From NCBI GenBank assembly GCA_951802425.1, contig OX637797.1:4402001-4466000 (forward strand): 64,000 nucleotides of DNA, given 5' to 3'. This document shows positions 24,026-36,390 of the stretch, one piece after another. Under the pieces are notes generated by a model. That model was given only the letters and a program-made list of their open reading frames with translations. It was not told the DNA's origin and made no database searches. Made by a program: the position numbers and the translations under genes. This DNA comes from Clavaria fumosa. Its lineage: Eukaryota > Basidiomycota > Agaricomycetes > Agaricales > Clavariaceae. The first letter of the stretch is position 1, and each line of letters begins with the position of its first letter.

Positions 24026-27000
24026 ATGTCTCAAACCCAATTCCACTGCCTCCGTGATATTCGAATCAATTCTTCTGTCCTAAAGTCTTACCCATGGCGA
24101 AATGGGTGCATTCATGAACCAGGACCTCTCCTTGCATGGGTAGAAAGCCACTGCCCAACTGTACTTCCTTCTCCTGCACACAATCTCATCAAGGTGAGTG
24201 TTCAGGTTTACCAGCACAGTTACTGTCCTTGATAGTCTGTAGATGCTTGCACAAGAAATAGATACAGTTGAAAATGAACCCCTGGCAGTTGACAAAGCAA
24301 ATGCCTATGTCCTTGCCATTTTGATCCCTAGCCAAATCAGCCACACACCCATACCATTAGAACAGGCCTACTTTGGTAAAATTATTCTTATGTACCAACT
24401 CCTTGATGTCCTCTTGTGGGTCCAAGACTGGCCTCCACATCCTGCTCTCCATCCCACCCCCCGCTCTCACCCTCCAACTCTCTCACCCACTCTGGAGAGA
24501 ATCCTCAAAAATCTTGAGAAATGGACTTCAATTGTCCCATCAACTGCCAACAGGGCTATACAGCACCTTGTACATTCACCACATAATATTGCCCTTCCTG
24601 CCCCTCCTCTCATATCTGCCCTGCCTGCTCTTCCTGTGCTAGAGGCAAGCACTTCAACAGTCCAGGACCTGGATGTGTGGGATGTGGATGTGGGGGATGT
24701 GGGGGATGCTGAGGAGCCTCGCAGGTTCAAGGCCACGATTTCAAACCTGCTCAAGGCATCCCAGCATGCTATTCACCGCTCCACACATGATGTTTTAGAA
24801 CAGTGGCATTCTGTAGCCTTTGCAGTCAGTGCATTTAGACCAGTGAGTGTTACTTTGGATATCACAGATCATAACTAATTCAATGTCAAGTCATACCTCA
24901 AGAGCCAGGGTCCACAAAGTGACCTACTCCACAGCCTTCATATGTGCATTTAGTTTTTAATATTCTTGAATTTCTGCTGACAATGAAAACCAGGCAGGCT
25001 GCAGATCACCAAGTTGCACTGCCTGCTGGTCTTACCAATGCAGCAGTGATAAGAAACATAATCCAATACACACAACTTGCCCTGGCGATCTCCCCTCTCA
25101 TCCTCTTAGTGCCACGGAATAGTGCCTCACAGTCCATCAATAAAGAGCAGCTCTTTTTGGTGAGTTAAGCTTTTTATTATCCTTTTATGGGTTAATCTTT
25201 ATGATTCATTGGCCCAGTTGGGACAGTCACTTGGTGGAAAGCCAAGTTCACTACTGGCTATAGAGAAAATGATGTGGAAGGCATTACTAAGATCATCATG
25301 TGGGATGGAGTACAAGGCTGAAGTTATTGAACTTCATGAGATGGGAGCAGCACTTGAGTGCAAAGGCAACATACCACAATTACAGGATTGGTTTGTTACA
25401 CGTGAGCATGTTCCACATTTATCCAGAGTTCATCTACTCACTTCTTTGGTTCAGGTGATATACCAGATGTATTATTCCCCCAAATTCAACCTGCACTTCT
25501 TCCTAATGAAGGGGAGATGCATGAGAATACAGGGGCAGCACCTCAGGAAGCACAAGAGGCACAGGAGACACAGTGAGTTGGCATTCTCAGGGAGGATGCC
25601 ATTTAATCACTCTTCTATAGAGACATGGACATTTCTTCCCCACCACCACAGAATGAGCAGCAGACCCAGGAAGAAGAGACACAGCAGATGTCAGTCTGCA
25701 ATTTCAGGGAGGATACAAGCTTACAAGCTAATCACACATCAATAGGGATGTGGACACTTTTCACCCACCATCACAAGATGATGGGCAGACCCAAGAAGGG
25801 GCAGGGCCTCAGGAGACACAAGAGACACAGGAGACACAGTCAGTCTGCATTTTCAGGGAGGATATTGGCTAATCACACATCAATAGGGATATGGACATTT
25901 CCCACCCACTTCCACAGGACAAGGAGCAGACCCAAGAAGGGGCAGGGCCTAAGGAAACACCAGAAACAGAGGAAACACAGTGAGTGAACATTTTCATGGA
26001 GGACACAAGCTGATCATTCCTCAATAGAGATATTGATTTTCTTCACCCCCTGCCTCTGAATGACCCAAATGCATGGGATATAATACGCAATTTTGCAGCA
26101 GGCAATATCACACTGCCTCAGGCACAGGATCACCTACAGTTATGTCTGGGGTTGCAGTACAATGATAATGACTGGAAGCCCACTTTTGATGTGGTATTTG
26201 AAGCTGAGGAAGACACAGATGCAGCTATCAATGCAGTCAATTCATTGGCTGCAAAATACCTTCCCACTGCACTGCCTTTAACCTTCCTGAAATCTGCCTC
26301 AGCAAGTTCATCCCCAATATCATCTTTACCATCATCTCCAACTCAATCTGTGTACTTGCTTCCCACACCACCAATGTCCAGTCCCACAAGCACTTGGAAA
26401 CATAGGAAATCTGCAAGAAAGTCTGGAGCAGGTCAAAGTAAGGAGTTAGGCAATAGTGTTGATGAAGAGGCCACAATGCTCTTTCCAGTTTACTATGATA
26501 TTGAAGGAGATGTGAGTCTTATTAAATAATGATGGGATATTATCTAACATTTGTTTTGAGCCTGAGGAACCAAATACCCTCATAAATGCCACAGATAACC
26601 CTGGAGTGAGTTTTTCTCCCTGTGACTGCCAATTTCTGCTGATATGCTTTATAGTTGTCACCCCCAGTGAAGATCCAAGCATATCTTCCAGATCCTAAAG
26701 CAGCACCTATCTCTATCCACTTCCAGACATCAAAGACCACTGTGAGTTAACTGCTCATCAGGCATGTACTATTCCAACACTGGTAAATACAGGCTAGCAA
26801 AGAAACTAGGCTGTTGGTGGACATCCATGCCAGTGTTGAAGCTGGATATGTTGATGGTCACCCACCTCACCACCATGCCTCATCTCGATGCATACCATTT
26901 GACTTGCTGAACCCACCAGTGTCAAACATCTTTGTTACAACATACATGGAATTCCTGCAGCTCTCAACTAGGACTCTCCAGGACATCTTCCGGCATCGCC

Positions 27001-28662
27001 ATATTCTTGTTCTCAACACACCTCTCCAAGATGAGGGGTTCTCAATTTCAACATTGAGGAACTATGCAAATATCACAAGAACAAGAAGCATGATAGGTAT
27101 GGTATGACTAATGCCATGGCCTAAATATGCTTACAAATTATACACAGATCAGTCCATCGACAGCACCAACAGTGAGCGACACTGCCATGGCACCCTGCTT
27201 GACTTCTTCCATCACAGCCAAATGCCCAACAATGGACACATCCTCAATGTTCTTGACATACCACTTGGGTTGGAGTATCGACATTGCATACCCTACCAGT
27301 GAGTGTTCAATAAATCTGCACTGCCTGTGCTGAGACTTAATTTCCCTCACAAGTCACCTGAACTCCCACAGTATTGCATGGCAACAAACAAGAGGCACTC
27401 ATGGTTTTTCTCATGCCAATCCGCCCACCGATCACCTTATATGGGCTACAGCTGCCATGAAAAATGCAATGAGCTGGATTCACATTGATGCAAATGGTCT
27501 TGCCACTGCCATTGATGCTATCACTGGGACCAAATATTGGGTTGTTTGTCACCACCGCCACAATATGGAGTCCTGCTCAGCTGGGGATATGTCATCACCC
27601 CTTGCCTTTTCCACCACTGAGGTGGATGATGCAGCTACCTCATGTTTTGAGCATGAGGCTGTTATCATCCAGCCAGGCACCGTCTTGTGGGTGTACTTTT
27701 TACATTTTATTCAATTTGCTAAATGTGAAATAGCTTCATGCGACCAAATACCCCACATTATGTGCTCACAGTTGACAACTCAATTGTGCTGGGTCGTCAT
27801 ATGTATTGCACCTCAACTATTCGTGACTCATGCTGGGGCCACATCCACACTGGGGTGCTCTTACATGGTGTGACAAATACCAACCATTCAGAAACTGAGG
27901 TATTGCTGTGGCGCATCTTGGCAATGGCAATTGATGAATATACCTCTCATGAATATATCCAAGATGGTCTGCCCCTAACTATTCTCCTTTCCTCTCCCCA
28001 TCTGATGCAAATTGACAGTGGGTGATCATTCAATAGACCCAACCACTGCTCAAGGCCTTTTGGACCTCATTGCACTTGGAAATGTGCTTGAGCTATGCTG
28101 GACATATGACTTGGAGATCAAGGATCAAACAAGTTTGGAAGTAGGTGCACTTCAAAACATGATGAAGGCCCAGCGCACAGCAATTTTGAAGAAGTACATG
28201 GACTTCCAGCAGTCCTTCAGCAAATCACAATGGCTCAAGATTGGAGAAGAGTTGGTGGATCCCCTATCTGCTCTATTCAACCCATCTATTGTTCACCTTG
28301 CTGTGACGATTTGCAAGTACAAGGAGGATGAAGACTCTTCCAACCCTGGTCTCTCACAGAGTTGTCTCCATGCAAGGATGGACAAGCACTTCTGCAAGCA
28401 TCATCCTAACCTCCTATTTCATTTTCGAGCAGAGATGGGCAAAGAGTTGAAAGATCTTCCCTATTGCAAAACCTTTGAGTGGACTGGGCCAGAATTTGTT
28501 GTCATCAAGAAAACTGTGAATGATACCCAAGGCACCCGGAAGCGAATTCATTCAGAAAGTGGTGAGCATGTCCCAATCACTCCCATCAGGCATTATTTAA
28601 TATTTTCAGATGAGGAAAACAGCAAGCGGGCAAGGAGAATAGCTCTCACAGCACAGATCTAG
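24026..28662 (+). CDS. JmjC-type Fe(II)/2-oxoglutarate oxygenase-like protein, right copy
   Basis: About 16 exons give a protein of roughly 1,250 aa. Exons that join in frame: 24026-24193, 24243-24842, 24935-25159, 25218-25401, 25455-25572, 25621-25689, 25746-25838, 25887-25979, 26028-26511, 26561-26605, 26655-26741, 26793-27096, then four more to the stop at 28662. The catalytic-type core reads SWIHIDANGLATAIDAITG (H-x-D, near 27480), then FMRPNTPHYVLTVDNS (distal His, near 27750) and GRHMYCTSTIRDSCWGH. The part before it contains DGHPPHHH and FRHRHILVLNTPLQDEG, conserved in the left copy. The C-terminal exon (about 28018-28662) ends in a basic KRARR segment. Exons 6-8 are tandem duplicates. 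A chromatin or protein hydroxylase role is inferred from the family; the substrate is unknown. No frame break was seen. Confidence 0.83.
25621..26027 (+). repeat. Tandem exon-intron duplication (141-bp unit)
   Basis: Exons start at 25621, 25746, 25887 and 26028. The two 93-bp exons plus their 48-bp introns make exact 141-bp periods; the first unit is a shorter variant (69-bp exon, 56-bp intron). Every junction is phase 2, so units can be gained or lost without changing frame. The exons encode DxDxxHP...QTQEGAGP...ET repeats, and the introns end TCAATAG or similar. Confidence 0.85.
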
Positions 28663-30894
28663 CTGTTTTACATGCCAGTCAGCAGTCCTGTACCTGGTTG
28701 TCATCGAGTATATAATACAGTTATATCTGACTTGAATATTCAAATTATGTAATACCAACTGTCCAGGCATGGGCTCATGCACACCTCATGGCCTCAGTGC
28801 TGCCTCTGAGACTTGAACATTCTTGAACCACTACTTATGACTGACAACTCACAGTTTCTATCCAGCATGCTCTTCAAGCTTTGGATACAACTTTTGGCTG
28901 CTATTGAAGGTGTAGTACACTCAAAGATGGGTGAAGCTGAACAATCATTTTTCCAACAAATCCAGGATCATGATGAAGCCTAGCAGAGGCATGAAGAAGA
29001 GGCATGCGCTGGCATTCGCTGAGTCCTGCTGCGCCAACAGCAGTGCCTGCATAAACGAGTGGTACAGCATGGGCATGTGGTGCTGGGTCACCGCCACGAC
29101 CAAGAGCACATCTGCAACCTCTCGCACGAGCCGCAGCGTCTGCGCCTCGCCCTCCCAGAATGCACACAGCTTGCACTAGCACATCTTCAGCAGGCTCAGC
29201 ACTGCATATGGTGTGAACACGATGTGTGTGTCTGGAGAATGCCTGAGACCCAAGCCTGTCCTGGATGATCAGCACACATGCTGTTCACGTGCTCAGAGGT
29301 TCCAGATGACGCAGGCAGGCTTCAGGTGAGCTGCTCCTTATCATACATCAATACATTTTGATAGAAAGCAATAAATATTCATATCTGCATACTTTGGAAC
29401 CTACCTGACCTGCAGAAGGTTCCTTTGTCCTTTGTTTTGGTGTTGATGTTGAGCAGAAGGGGTTACCAAATGGCCATGCTGCTCATTACCACTTGCGCTT
29501 TTGATGCACATCCAAATGCATGGCACATGCACACAACTTGTATGCCACTTGAAGGCTGTGTGGTTGCTGATGAGGCCTGATTAGACAATGGATAAGTCAC
29601 ACAGGTGGTTGAGGGAAAGTGATGGCTGTCATGCCTGAACACCATAGCAGACAATTTTGATACCAAAATATTATATTATATTATATGTCACAAGTGGTCA
29701 CACAAGGCACAATAACAGAACAACTACAAGAACAGCTACAAGAACAGCACACATTTTCACATAAAAGAACAGTTAGATCTGTGCCATGTCTATAAGATCC
29801 ATTCCCTACAGTGTAATACTCTTCCTTTGACCAAGGATTCTCCTGAAGTGCATTTTGGCTGCTGTGTGTATGGCTCATACTTGTTACAGTCATGCTACCA
29901 GATATTATACCAGATATTATGTGCAAATGCTAAAATTTTTATACTGGGTTGTCTCAAAAGTTGCCCTGCAGTGAGACAAAGTGTGAGACATAAGGTAATC
30001 ACACAAACCTAGTAGCTGAAAGACTGATAATAGTGGTTGAAGCCTTGACAATAGTAGGCAGCCATTATGGAGGTATGAGGTTGGAGTTAGTGATGATCTT
30101 GTTGATGCCACCAATTCACATATAGTCCTAGCTGATATTGGAGATTGACCATAATATTCAAGCAGGCTGATATTCCCAAAACCCTATCAATGATGTCATC
30201 ACAGGTCAGCCAACATGAAGGTCAGGATACAGGATTTGGCACACTGGGATCAGGCTGATTTGATAATGCAACACCAATACATAGGTCTTGGCCAATGTTC
30301 AAGCCAGTAGATTGTGCAGATTTAATCTTGAGCCAACATTATATCTTTGTTCCATGCATCTCTGGTAGCTATGGTTTTATCAACAGGTGCCAATACTACA
30401 ATCTTGATTGGGCCATAAAGAAAAGTTCACCACCATGTGACTTCAAATTGTTTTTGACTCACCTGAGTTCTTGGCCATTAATTTGCCTCACTTCCATTGA
30501 ACTCTGCTACCCAACCCTGTTGCACAAGGTGAGTTGCTACTAATCTCTTGTGCACCCTTGAGCTATGATTTGGCCAAGGGTTGACACTACAGCCCTTGTC
30601 CTCACTAGTTGCAAGGCTGTTTGACTCAGAGTGAGGACACAATAGATTGCAAAACATGGTGATATATTGAGGAGTCACAAGAGTGTAATACAGGAGCACT
30701 GCAGAGGGCATAAGGGTTATGTACCAGGAGGAAGAGCCCAGAGTAAATGCATGTGCTAGAGTGAAGCAAGACTCTAGGACTAGCACACAGTCATGGATGC
30801 ATGACTGTTGGCAAGTGTTGATGTCTTTCTCATGCATCATGGTTGGGTGACCATGACTCTCAGTTGGTGACTGGCACAACACTGGTGGAAATTG
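28663..30894. other. Intergenic region, no gene supported
   Basis: A GC-richer island at about 28945-29270 is open on the minus strand over roughly 100 codons with one stop (HHMPMLYHSFMQALLLAQQD). It could be a remnant of an unidentified gene. Around 29733-29795 lies a copy of the repeat seen at 15990-16045. The rest is AT-rich without recognisable features. Confidence 0.5.
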
Positions 30895-31137
30895 CCCATC
30901 CCTACATTGTGTGTGGGAAATTGCAGGGGTGGTCATGTGTCCCTACATTGTGTGTGGGAAATTGCAGGGGTGGTCATGTGTCCCTACATGGTGTGTGGGA
31001 AATTGCAGGGGTGGTCATGTGTCCCTACATGGTGTGTGGGAAATTGCAGGGGTGGTCATGTGTCCCTACATGGTGTGTGGAAAATTGCAGGGGTGGTCAT
31101 GTGTCCCTACATGGTGCGTGGAAAATTGCAGGGGTGG
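30895..31137. repeat. 41-bp minisatellite, six copies
   Basis: The unit containing CCCTACATGGTGTGTGG and TTGCAGGGGTGGTCATGTGT repeats with an exact 41-bp period (30903, 30944, 30985, 31026, 31067, 31108). It ends about 50 bp before the start codon of the next gene. The frames open across it are repeat artefacts. Confidence 0.95.
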
Positions 31138-31187
31138 GTATAAATTTCCATATTTGCATGGAATGTTGATGCTAATTTGTGTGATGC

Positions 31188-34100
31188 ATGTTTGACCTCA
31201 CAAAGCTTGCCACATCATTGCTGCCATTGCCACACACAACCCCATCCTCACAGGCTTCATCTGCTAAGGGGACTATGGTGAGTCACCCAATTATCCAAGA
31301 TTCAACATAGTCTAATGACAGAACACAGGCCAGCCCCAATCGTTACAAAGATCTGTTTGCAAATGCTCACACTGAGACCCAACGCCATCTTGCCAGCACT
31401 TTTGTGGGATATTACTCTATTGACTTGCTTGAGTCACCTTACTCTTTCACCTGGGGCACTTACAATGACCGGCCACTGAATGATGAGAAGGTTGATGAAC
31501 TTGTTCAATGCTATTTCACAGAAGGCCTGCTTCACTGCGAACGTGACAGTGCTCTGCCAGTTGGGTTGAAGCCTGAATGGATTGATGATGTATCACCACT
31601 TGCAGACATTGATGGATGCACCATTGAAGAAGTACCCAACTTGCAACTCAATCAACTTGGCATCGATGCAGTGAACAAGGGTGAAGCCGAAATTTTTGGA
31701 GGGAACCACCGCCGACATGCCCTGAAAAAGTTCATTGCTGAACTCGAAGAAAAGCTGAACATCCTACGGGCAGACTTGGAAAACACGAAGGAGGCTGACA
31801 AATTGAAACAAGACATTACGACACTTGAGGAGTCTATTCAGAAGGCAAAGCGTTGGGCAATTGCAGTTTGGGATATAGGTAATGTCTATTATTCACAAAT
31901 TTTTGACTGATTTAAATTAAATATTCAAAGGAAAACTCTTCATGTTGCCAGACAAAGGTCTGGCCTGCATGCGTCTCCTAGCTCGCAACCAGGCAAAATT
32001 TGTTTTTGGTGAAACCCCTGAGGAACGTATTGTTGAAAAGGTTCGGGATATCATCATGGCTGATGATGAGGATGAGAAGGTCTATCAAGCAGCTGTGGAT
32101 GATGGCCTTGATGTCATTCGTAGCACCGAGAAAAAGGATCAAGCTATCACTTCAATCCGTCGGTGGGCAACCGATACATCCAGCGTATACTCACGAATCT
32201 TTGCAACCAATGATGGGATTGCATTTCTGACAATGATACTATCACTTGGCAAACACTTCCGTGATGCTCCTTTCCTCAAAATAAGCTGGATGGCAGACAC
32301 TTTATCTGGCACCCATGGCGGTGTGAGTATCCAGGCTCATTTGATTTTATTATTGTCTTTTCATTTTGTTTTAGCTCCTTAGTGCAATAGTCAATATGGC
32401 AGCCAGCAATCTATTTTGCATGGTTGGTGATGGTGAATTTCCTTCACTCCAGGAAGTTCAGACTCTCCTTGCACAATGGGCAGACTGGGACCCTACCATT
32501 GAAAACCCTGACCTCAAAGCTGCAATAACCAAAGTTGAGAAGCAGGCAGTTGGAGTGGCCAATACTCAGAAAATGCGTGCCAGATGGCATGGACCACTTC
32601 TGGACAGGATTGATGATGCGTTCAGGGATCACCTATTGGGCTGCCCACCCAACATGTGGAGCCAGGACTGGACAACTGCCTTTCGGCTTTATGCCCAAGA
32701 TGTAGTGCGTCTTTGCCAAGAGGAAACACGCAGAAGACATGCAGCAAAGCTTGATTTTTGCAGGACATTTCCAGCACGTGTTGCTTGGAAGCTTTGCTAC
32801 CCAGGGTCCTCAAGATACGCACAACTGCCAATTCCCACCACATCATTTATTGTCTGGATAGATCGGTCACTCAAACGTGTAGGCACAGCACTTGAGGAAG
32901 TGAGTTCATTATTCCACACTCTTAATTGGCTGCCACTTCATATTGTGGGTTTGACTTGGGATCATGGCCCTGCACTTTGTTGGCCTATGAAGTGTGGTTT
33001 GCCTTGGGGTCATGACCCTGCACTTCATAGGCCAACAAGGTGTGGGCCCAAGTAAAACCCACTATGGAGTGCAGACCTGACCTATACTAACATCTGCATC
33101 ACATCTACATCATTGACTCCACTTTTGCAGATCTTATTCTGGATTGATCCCATAGCAAGTTACTCAGCAATTTTTGCAAAAGTCACCAAATCTCGCGATG
33201 TGTCTTCCTCTATTCTTGCTGCACTTGCTAAGGATCCACTCATCCAAGAACATAATGAGGCTCATGACTTTGTGTGTTTTCTTGAATTATTTATCAACTT
33301 AACCATTTTGATTCTGCCATGTTAGTTTATCAAGACCATCTTGCAGCACCTATCCACCCATATGATTGACATGAGCTATGATGTCTCTGCTGCTTGGTCA
33401 AAGTTACCTATCTCCCACCCGAAGTCTGGCGCCGAGCTTGAAGCTATATTTCCTACAGGCGTGCTACATGCCAAACGACGTGGCGACTCAGTGAAGGATA
33501 TCCACCCCTACTTGGACAAGCTGGGCTTGAAACCCAGTGGTGTGTTTGACACTGTTGATCAACTATTGGAGTTTGTCAAGAGGAAGTCAGACTGGTCAAT
33601 TGAAGATCGTGTTGATGCAGACTTTACAAAGCGGGCCCTTGTTGCAACTGCCTTTCCAATTGACCCCTCTGACTCTCATGCCCTCCGCCGTGACTATGGA
33701 CGAGTTGTGCTCTCAGCAATGCTTGAAAGCTACCTTGCTTTACACTACCGCCCAGACATACTCAAGGGTGCTGCAGGACATGTCCGACAATCCCTCAACA
33801 ATATTTTTTCCTCAGTTTCCTGTGGACATAATGTCTTGGTCAGCCCAGGGAAATTTAAGGCTGTAAAGGAATGGAAATGGGTTGATGGTTTGGTAGTGCA
33901 AGATGTACTGAACACGATTACACCCTCTCAACAGCGTCAAGATGCCCGACAAACTGCTGACAAATTCCACTCTCACCAAGCTGCAGTCCAGAAATTCATC
34001 TCAAGTATTGAGAGGTCTGAAGTTGCTAAGCTGAGGGGTGGGGTGAAAGGTAGGGGAGCCATTGCAAGTGAGGTTGCCATTGCCATTGATGGTCTCATCA

Positions 34101-35786
34101 ATGTAAGTTTCATTTGCAGAATTCTAGTATTTCATAACTAAATGATTTTGCAATTGCAATCATCAGGCCTTGCAGCACAATTCAGCCCGTCAGCGTCACT
34201 TTTCTGTCAGTCCTCATGAACCTTTCATCTTTGATGAAAAACAAGATTCGTGGTCCCTCAAACGACTTCCGTCTATAAGCCATGAAGAGCACAAGGAGAT
34301 GACTTCGGTAAAATTTTATTCAAATTATTTATTGTTTATTATTGCACCCACTTCCCATACTCATGAATTGAACAGCGCAAAGGCAAACAGCCTGCAAAGG
34401 CCCTGGAACCACCTCAGATCACAGTGACAGAAGAAGACGATGACAATGAGCCAATGATGGCAAAGGTGGATACTGACTACCAGTCATCAAGTAGGAACAG
34501 GGAGAGGGCGAGGGCAAGAGTAATTTCAAATTTTATCCCAGCTGATCCATGACTGATTGATAAGATATTATTAAAGACTAAGGCTCATCCTCAATCCAGA
34601 TTGAGAGGCACTCCTAGTCACACTGCAAAGGCGATGCTGAAGCCGGTTGCACACACAAGTAATGAGGAGTCAGATGTCACTGAAGATGACGATGAGGCAG
34701 AGAAACATGTATGTCATTCTGCTCAAGTTTTGATATAAATTCCTCAAGCTCGACAATGCAAGCAACTTGACCCAGTTGTGCCCACCTCATCCCTGCCAAT
34801 TCCAGATTTGTCCCTGCCAAATCCGACCTCATCATCACTGATTCCAGCTTCATCTTCTCAAATCTCAATGGAAAGGTTGAAGATTACATCAGGTAGGTAC
34901 CAATATTCAGCTACAGTTTATGGTTTGCAGATCCCTTTCGTGCTCACCCGCACATCAACTGGCTATGGTTCGCGGGTCCTTCGTTTCCTTGCACCCACTT
35001 TAGCTTCTCACCTTTTCTCTGTTCACCCACACACCGACTGGCTGTGATTTGCGGGTCCCTTTTTTCTGGCTCCCACTCTGGCTACAGTTTGCTGCTCACC
35101 CGCACACCGACTGGCTACGATTTGCGGGTTGCCCTCTTTATCCTTTAATTCTGTTATTATGGCCCTCAGCAAACTGATTCTTTCTCAACTACAGCAATGG
35201 AAACAAGTGAATTGTCTTCAGGTGAGATTTTTTGTTTTCCTCGGCAATGAATTGAGCCATGAATTCTTGCATGAGTGCCAGATGATGATGACTCTCCAAT
35301 GGAGCAAGGTGAGTGCTTTGCTGTTCAACATTTCTTTGGATTAACTTATTACTATAGATAATGATGATATCATCGGTGATGTTACTTTGAAGGATAAACA
35401 GAGAGCATTGCTGCCACCTCGTGAGTACAAATTACCACTATGATTGTTATTGCTCCTGTGGACCTGTGGATATTTCAGGTGAGGTTGGGAGTCCAATGAA
35501 GAAGCCGACAACAGCATCAAAGTCTCATCAGAAAACAAAGGGTCAGAATTTGCTATGTTTGCTCTATTCATGTTACAATAACCAATCCGATTGCTTATTC
35601 AGGCGCGAATATCTCTGCACCTGAGACCTCTGATGCATCACGAAAGGCAAAGCGCAAGAATGTGTCAAACTCTCGTGAGTTCTAGTCATCTTCTTTGGGC
35701 CTTGCTTGATACTGAGCCACATCCCAGCTCCAACAGCGAAGAAGAGCAACACCCGCAGGCTGACAAAGAAGAGAGATCACCTGTGA
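31188..35786 (+). CDS. Large spliced protein with ParB-like N-terminal motif and basic tail
   Basis: Exons: 31188-31277, 31329-31878, 31931-32322, 32375-32899, 33131-33271, 33326-34102, 34167-34307, from 34376, then about eight small exons to the TGA at 35784-35786. All listed junctions keep frame, giving roughly 1,050 aa. Near residues 40-150 a region with NDRPLNDEKVDELVQCYFTE and, about 80 residues on, IFGGNHRRHALKKF resembles the ParB/sulfiredoxin fold, where a G-x-x-R loop binds nucleotide or phosphate. A coiled coil follows (AELEEKLNILRADLENTKEA). The middle (about 200-800) is not recognised. The tail is acidic, then Ser/Pro-rich, then basic (KKPTTASKSHQKTKG, RKAKRKN, TRRLTKKRDHL), as in chromatin-bound proteins. 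The ParB assignment is inference from a short motif. The next gene follows on the same strand after about 600 bp. Confidence 0.75.
32977..33038. repeat. Intronic hairpin with 18-bp perfect stem
   Basis: TTGTTGGCCTATGAAGTG (32977-32994) and its exact reverse complement (33021-33038), with a 26-bp loop, inside the 231-bp intron 32900-33130. This intron is much longer than its neighbours, which suggests a small insertion. Confidence 0.9.
34930..35130. repeat. CCCGCACA...GCGGGT hairpin-like repeats in an intron
   Basis: Three tandem-like copies of CACCCGCACA-(C/T)-CAACTGGCT or CACACCGACTGGCT, each followed by a TGCGGGT or CGCGGGT arm. The arms can pair within a unit. The repeats lie in a long intron of the ParB-like gene. 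Confidence 0.75.
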
Positions 35787-36390
35787 TATAGTTGTTTGTT
35801 GTTTGTTTACCAAGCCCATGTCCCCTTCGTATGCTCAGCTGTGCTTTCTGAAGCTGTCTGTCCATTTGTTGCTTCTTGCCTCCTGTACCCATGCCATCCC
35901 AAATGTGTCCGCCCTTCTTGGATATGGTTCCCTGTTTTTCTCAATTTGAACAAGTTGAATGAACTTGGATTGATTGATATTGATTGACAGACGTTTAACT
36001 GATGGACACAAAAATGGTTTCAGTTGCAAAATTGTAAAGATGACAAATGAGATTTGGGTAGGGCATGCCCACCAGGACATATCAGTCGGGGATTAGAAGT
36101 AGCACATGGAGGAGCAGGTAGTGATGCCGAAGTCCAGCTCAGTCCAGTTCATTACCAAACTGAGTTTGAACTTTTAATTAATTAATTTTGAAAAATTGAT
36201 GGTCTAACCATAAAAGTACTCCATAGAATTCCACAAGGAAAACTCAGGGTGTAGCCCGGAAAAATCAGACCATGTAATTTAAGAATTCTGATCTTAGTTT
36301 CTAGTGCACTTTTCTCATCAGGGTCCATATAAAGCCTTCAAATATAAGAAAGACTTTCCACACGACTCCTGAATCCCTCCACCTTGCATC
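35787..36390. promoter_or_regulatory. Intergenic region with TATA-like box for the next gene
   Basis: No coding sequence was recognised. TATAAA at 36328-36333 lies about 58 bp before the ATG at 36391, a usual fungal promoter distance. Confidence 0.5.

Larger units (their letters stand above)
19174..25878. repeat. 6.7-kb inverted duplication (palindrome) holding the 5' halves of two genes
   Basis: Positions x and 45052-x match between 19174-21189 and 23863-25878. All compared open frames are identical in protein, and the compared intron segments are identical in DNA. Inside these arms lie inverted tandem arrays of unequal length (about 1.06 and 1.34 kb) around a unique 429-bp spacer. Identity stops abruptly at 19174/25878, within a repeated intron; beyond it the genes are only homologous. 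Confidence 0.93.

Noticed and set aside
16192..28662. TET/JBP DNA-modifying oxygenases, which are also expanded in Agaricomycetes with KDZ elements
   Set aside because: The H-x-D plus RPNTPH...GRHM arrangement fits JmjC proteins better; I saw no TET/JBP-specific features.
28901..29275. A minus-strand gene
   Set aside because: One open segment with an internal stop and no recognisable domain; kept only as a possible remnant.
30843..31195. Open frames with a repeated Cys/Gly/Trp peptide
   Set aside because: Three overlapping frames are all open because the 41-bp unit lacks stops; this is a minisatellite artefact.
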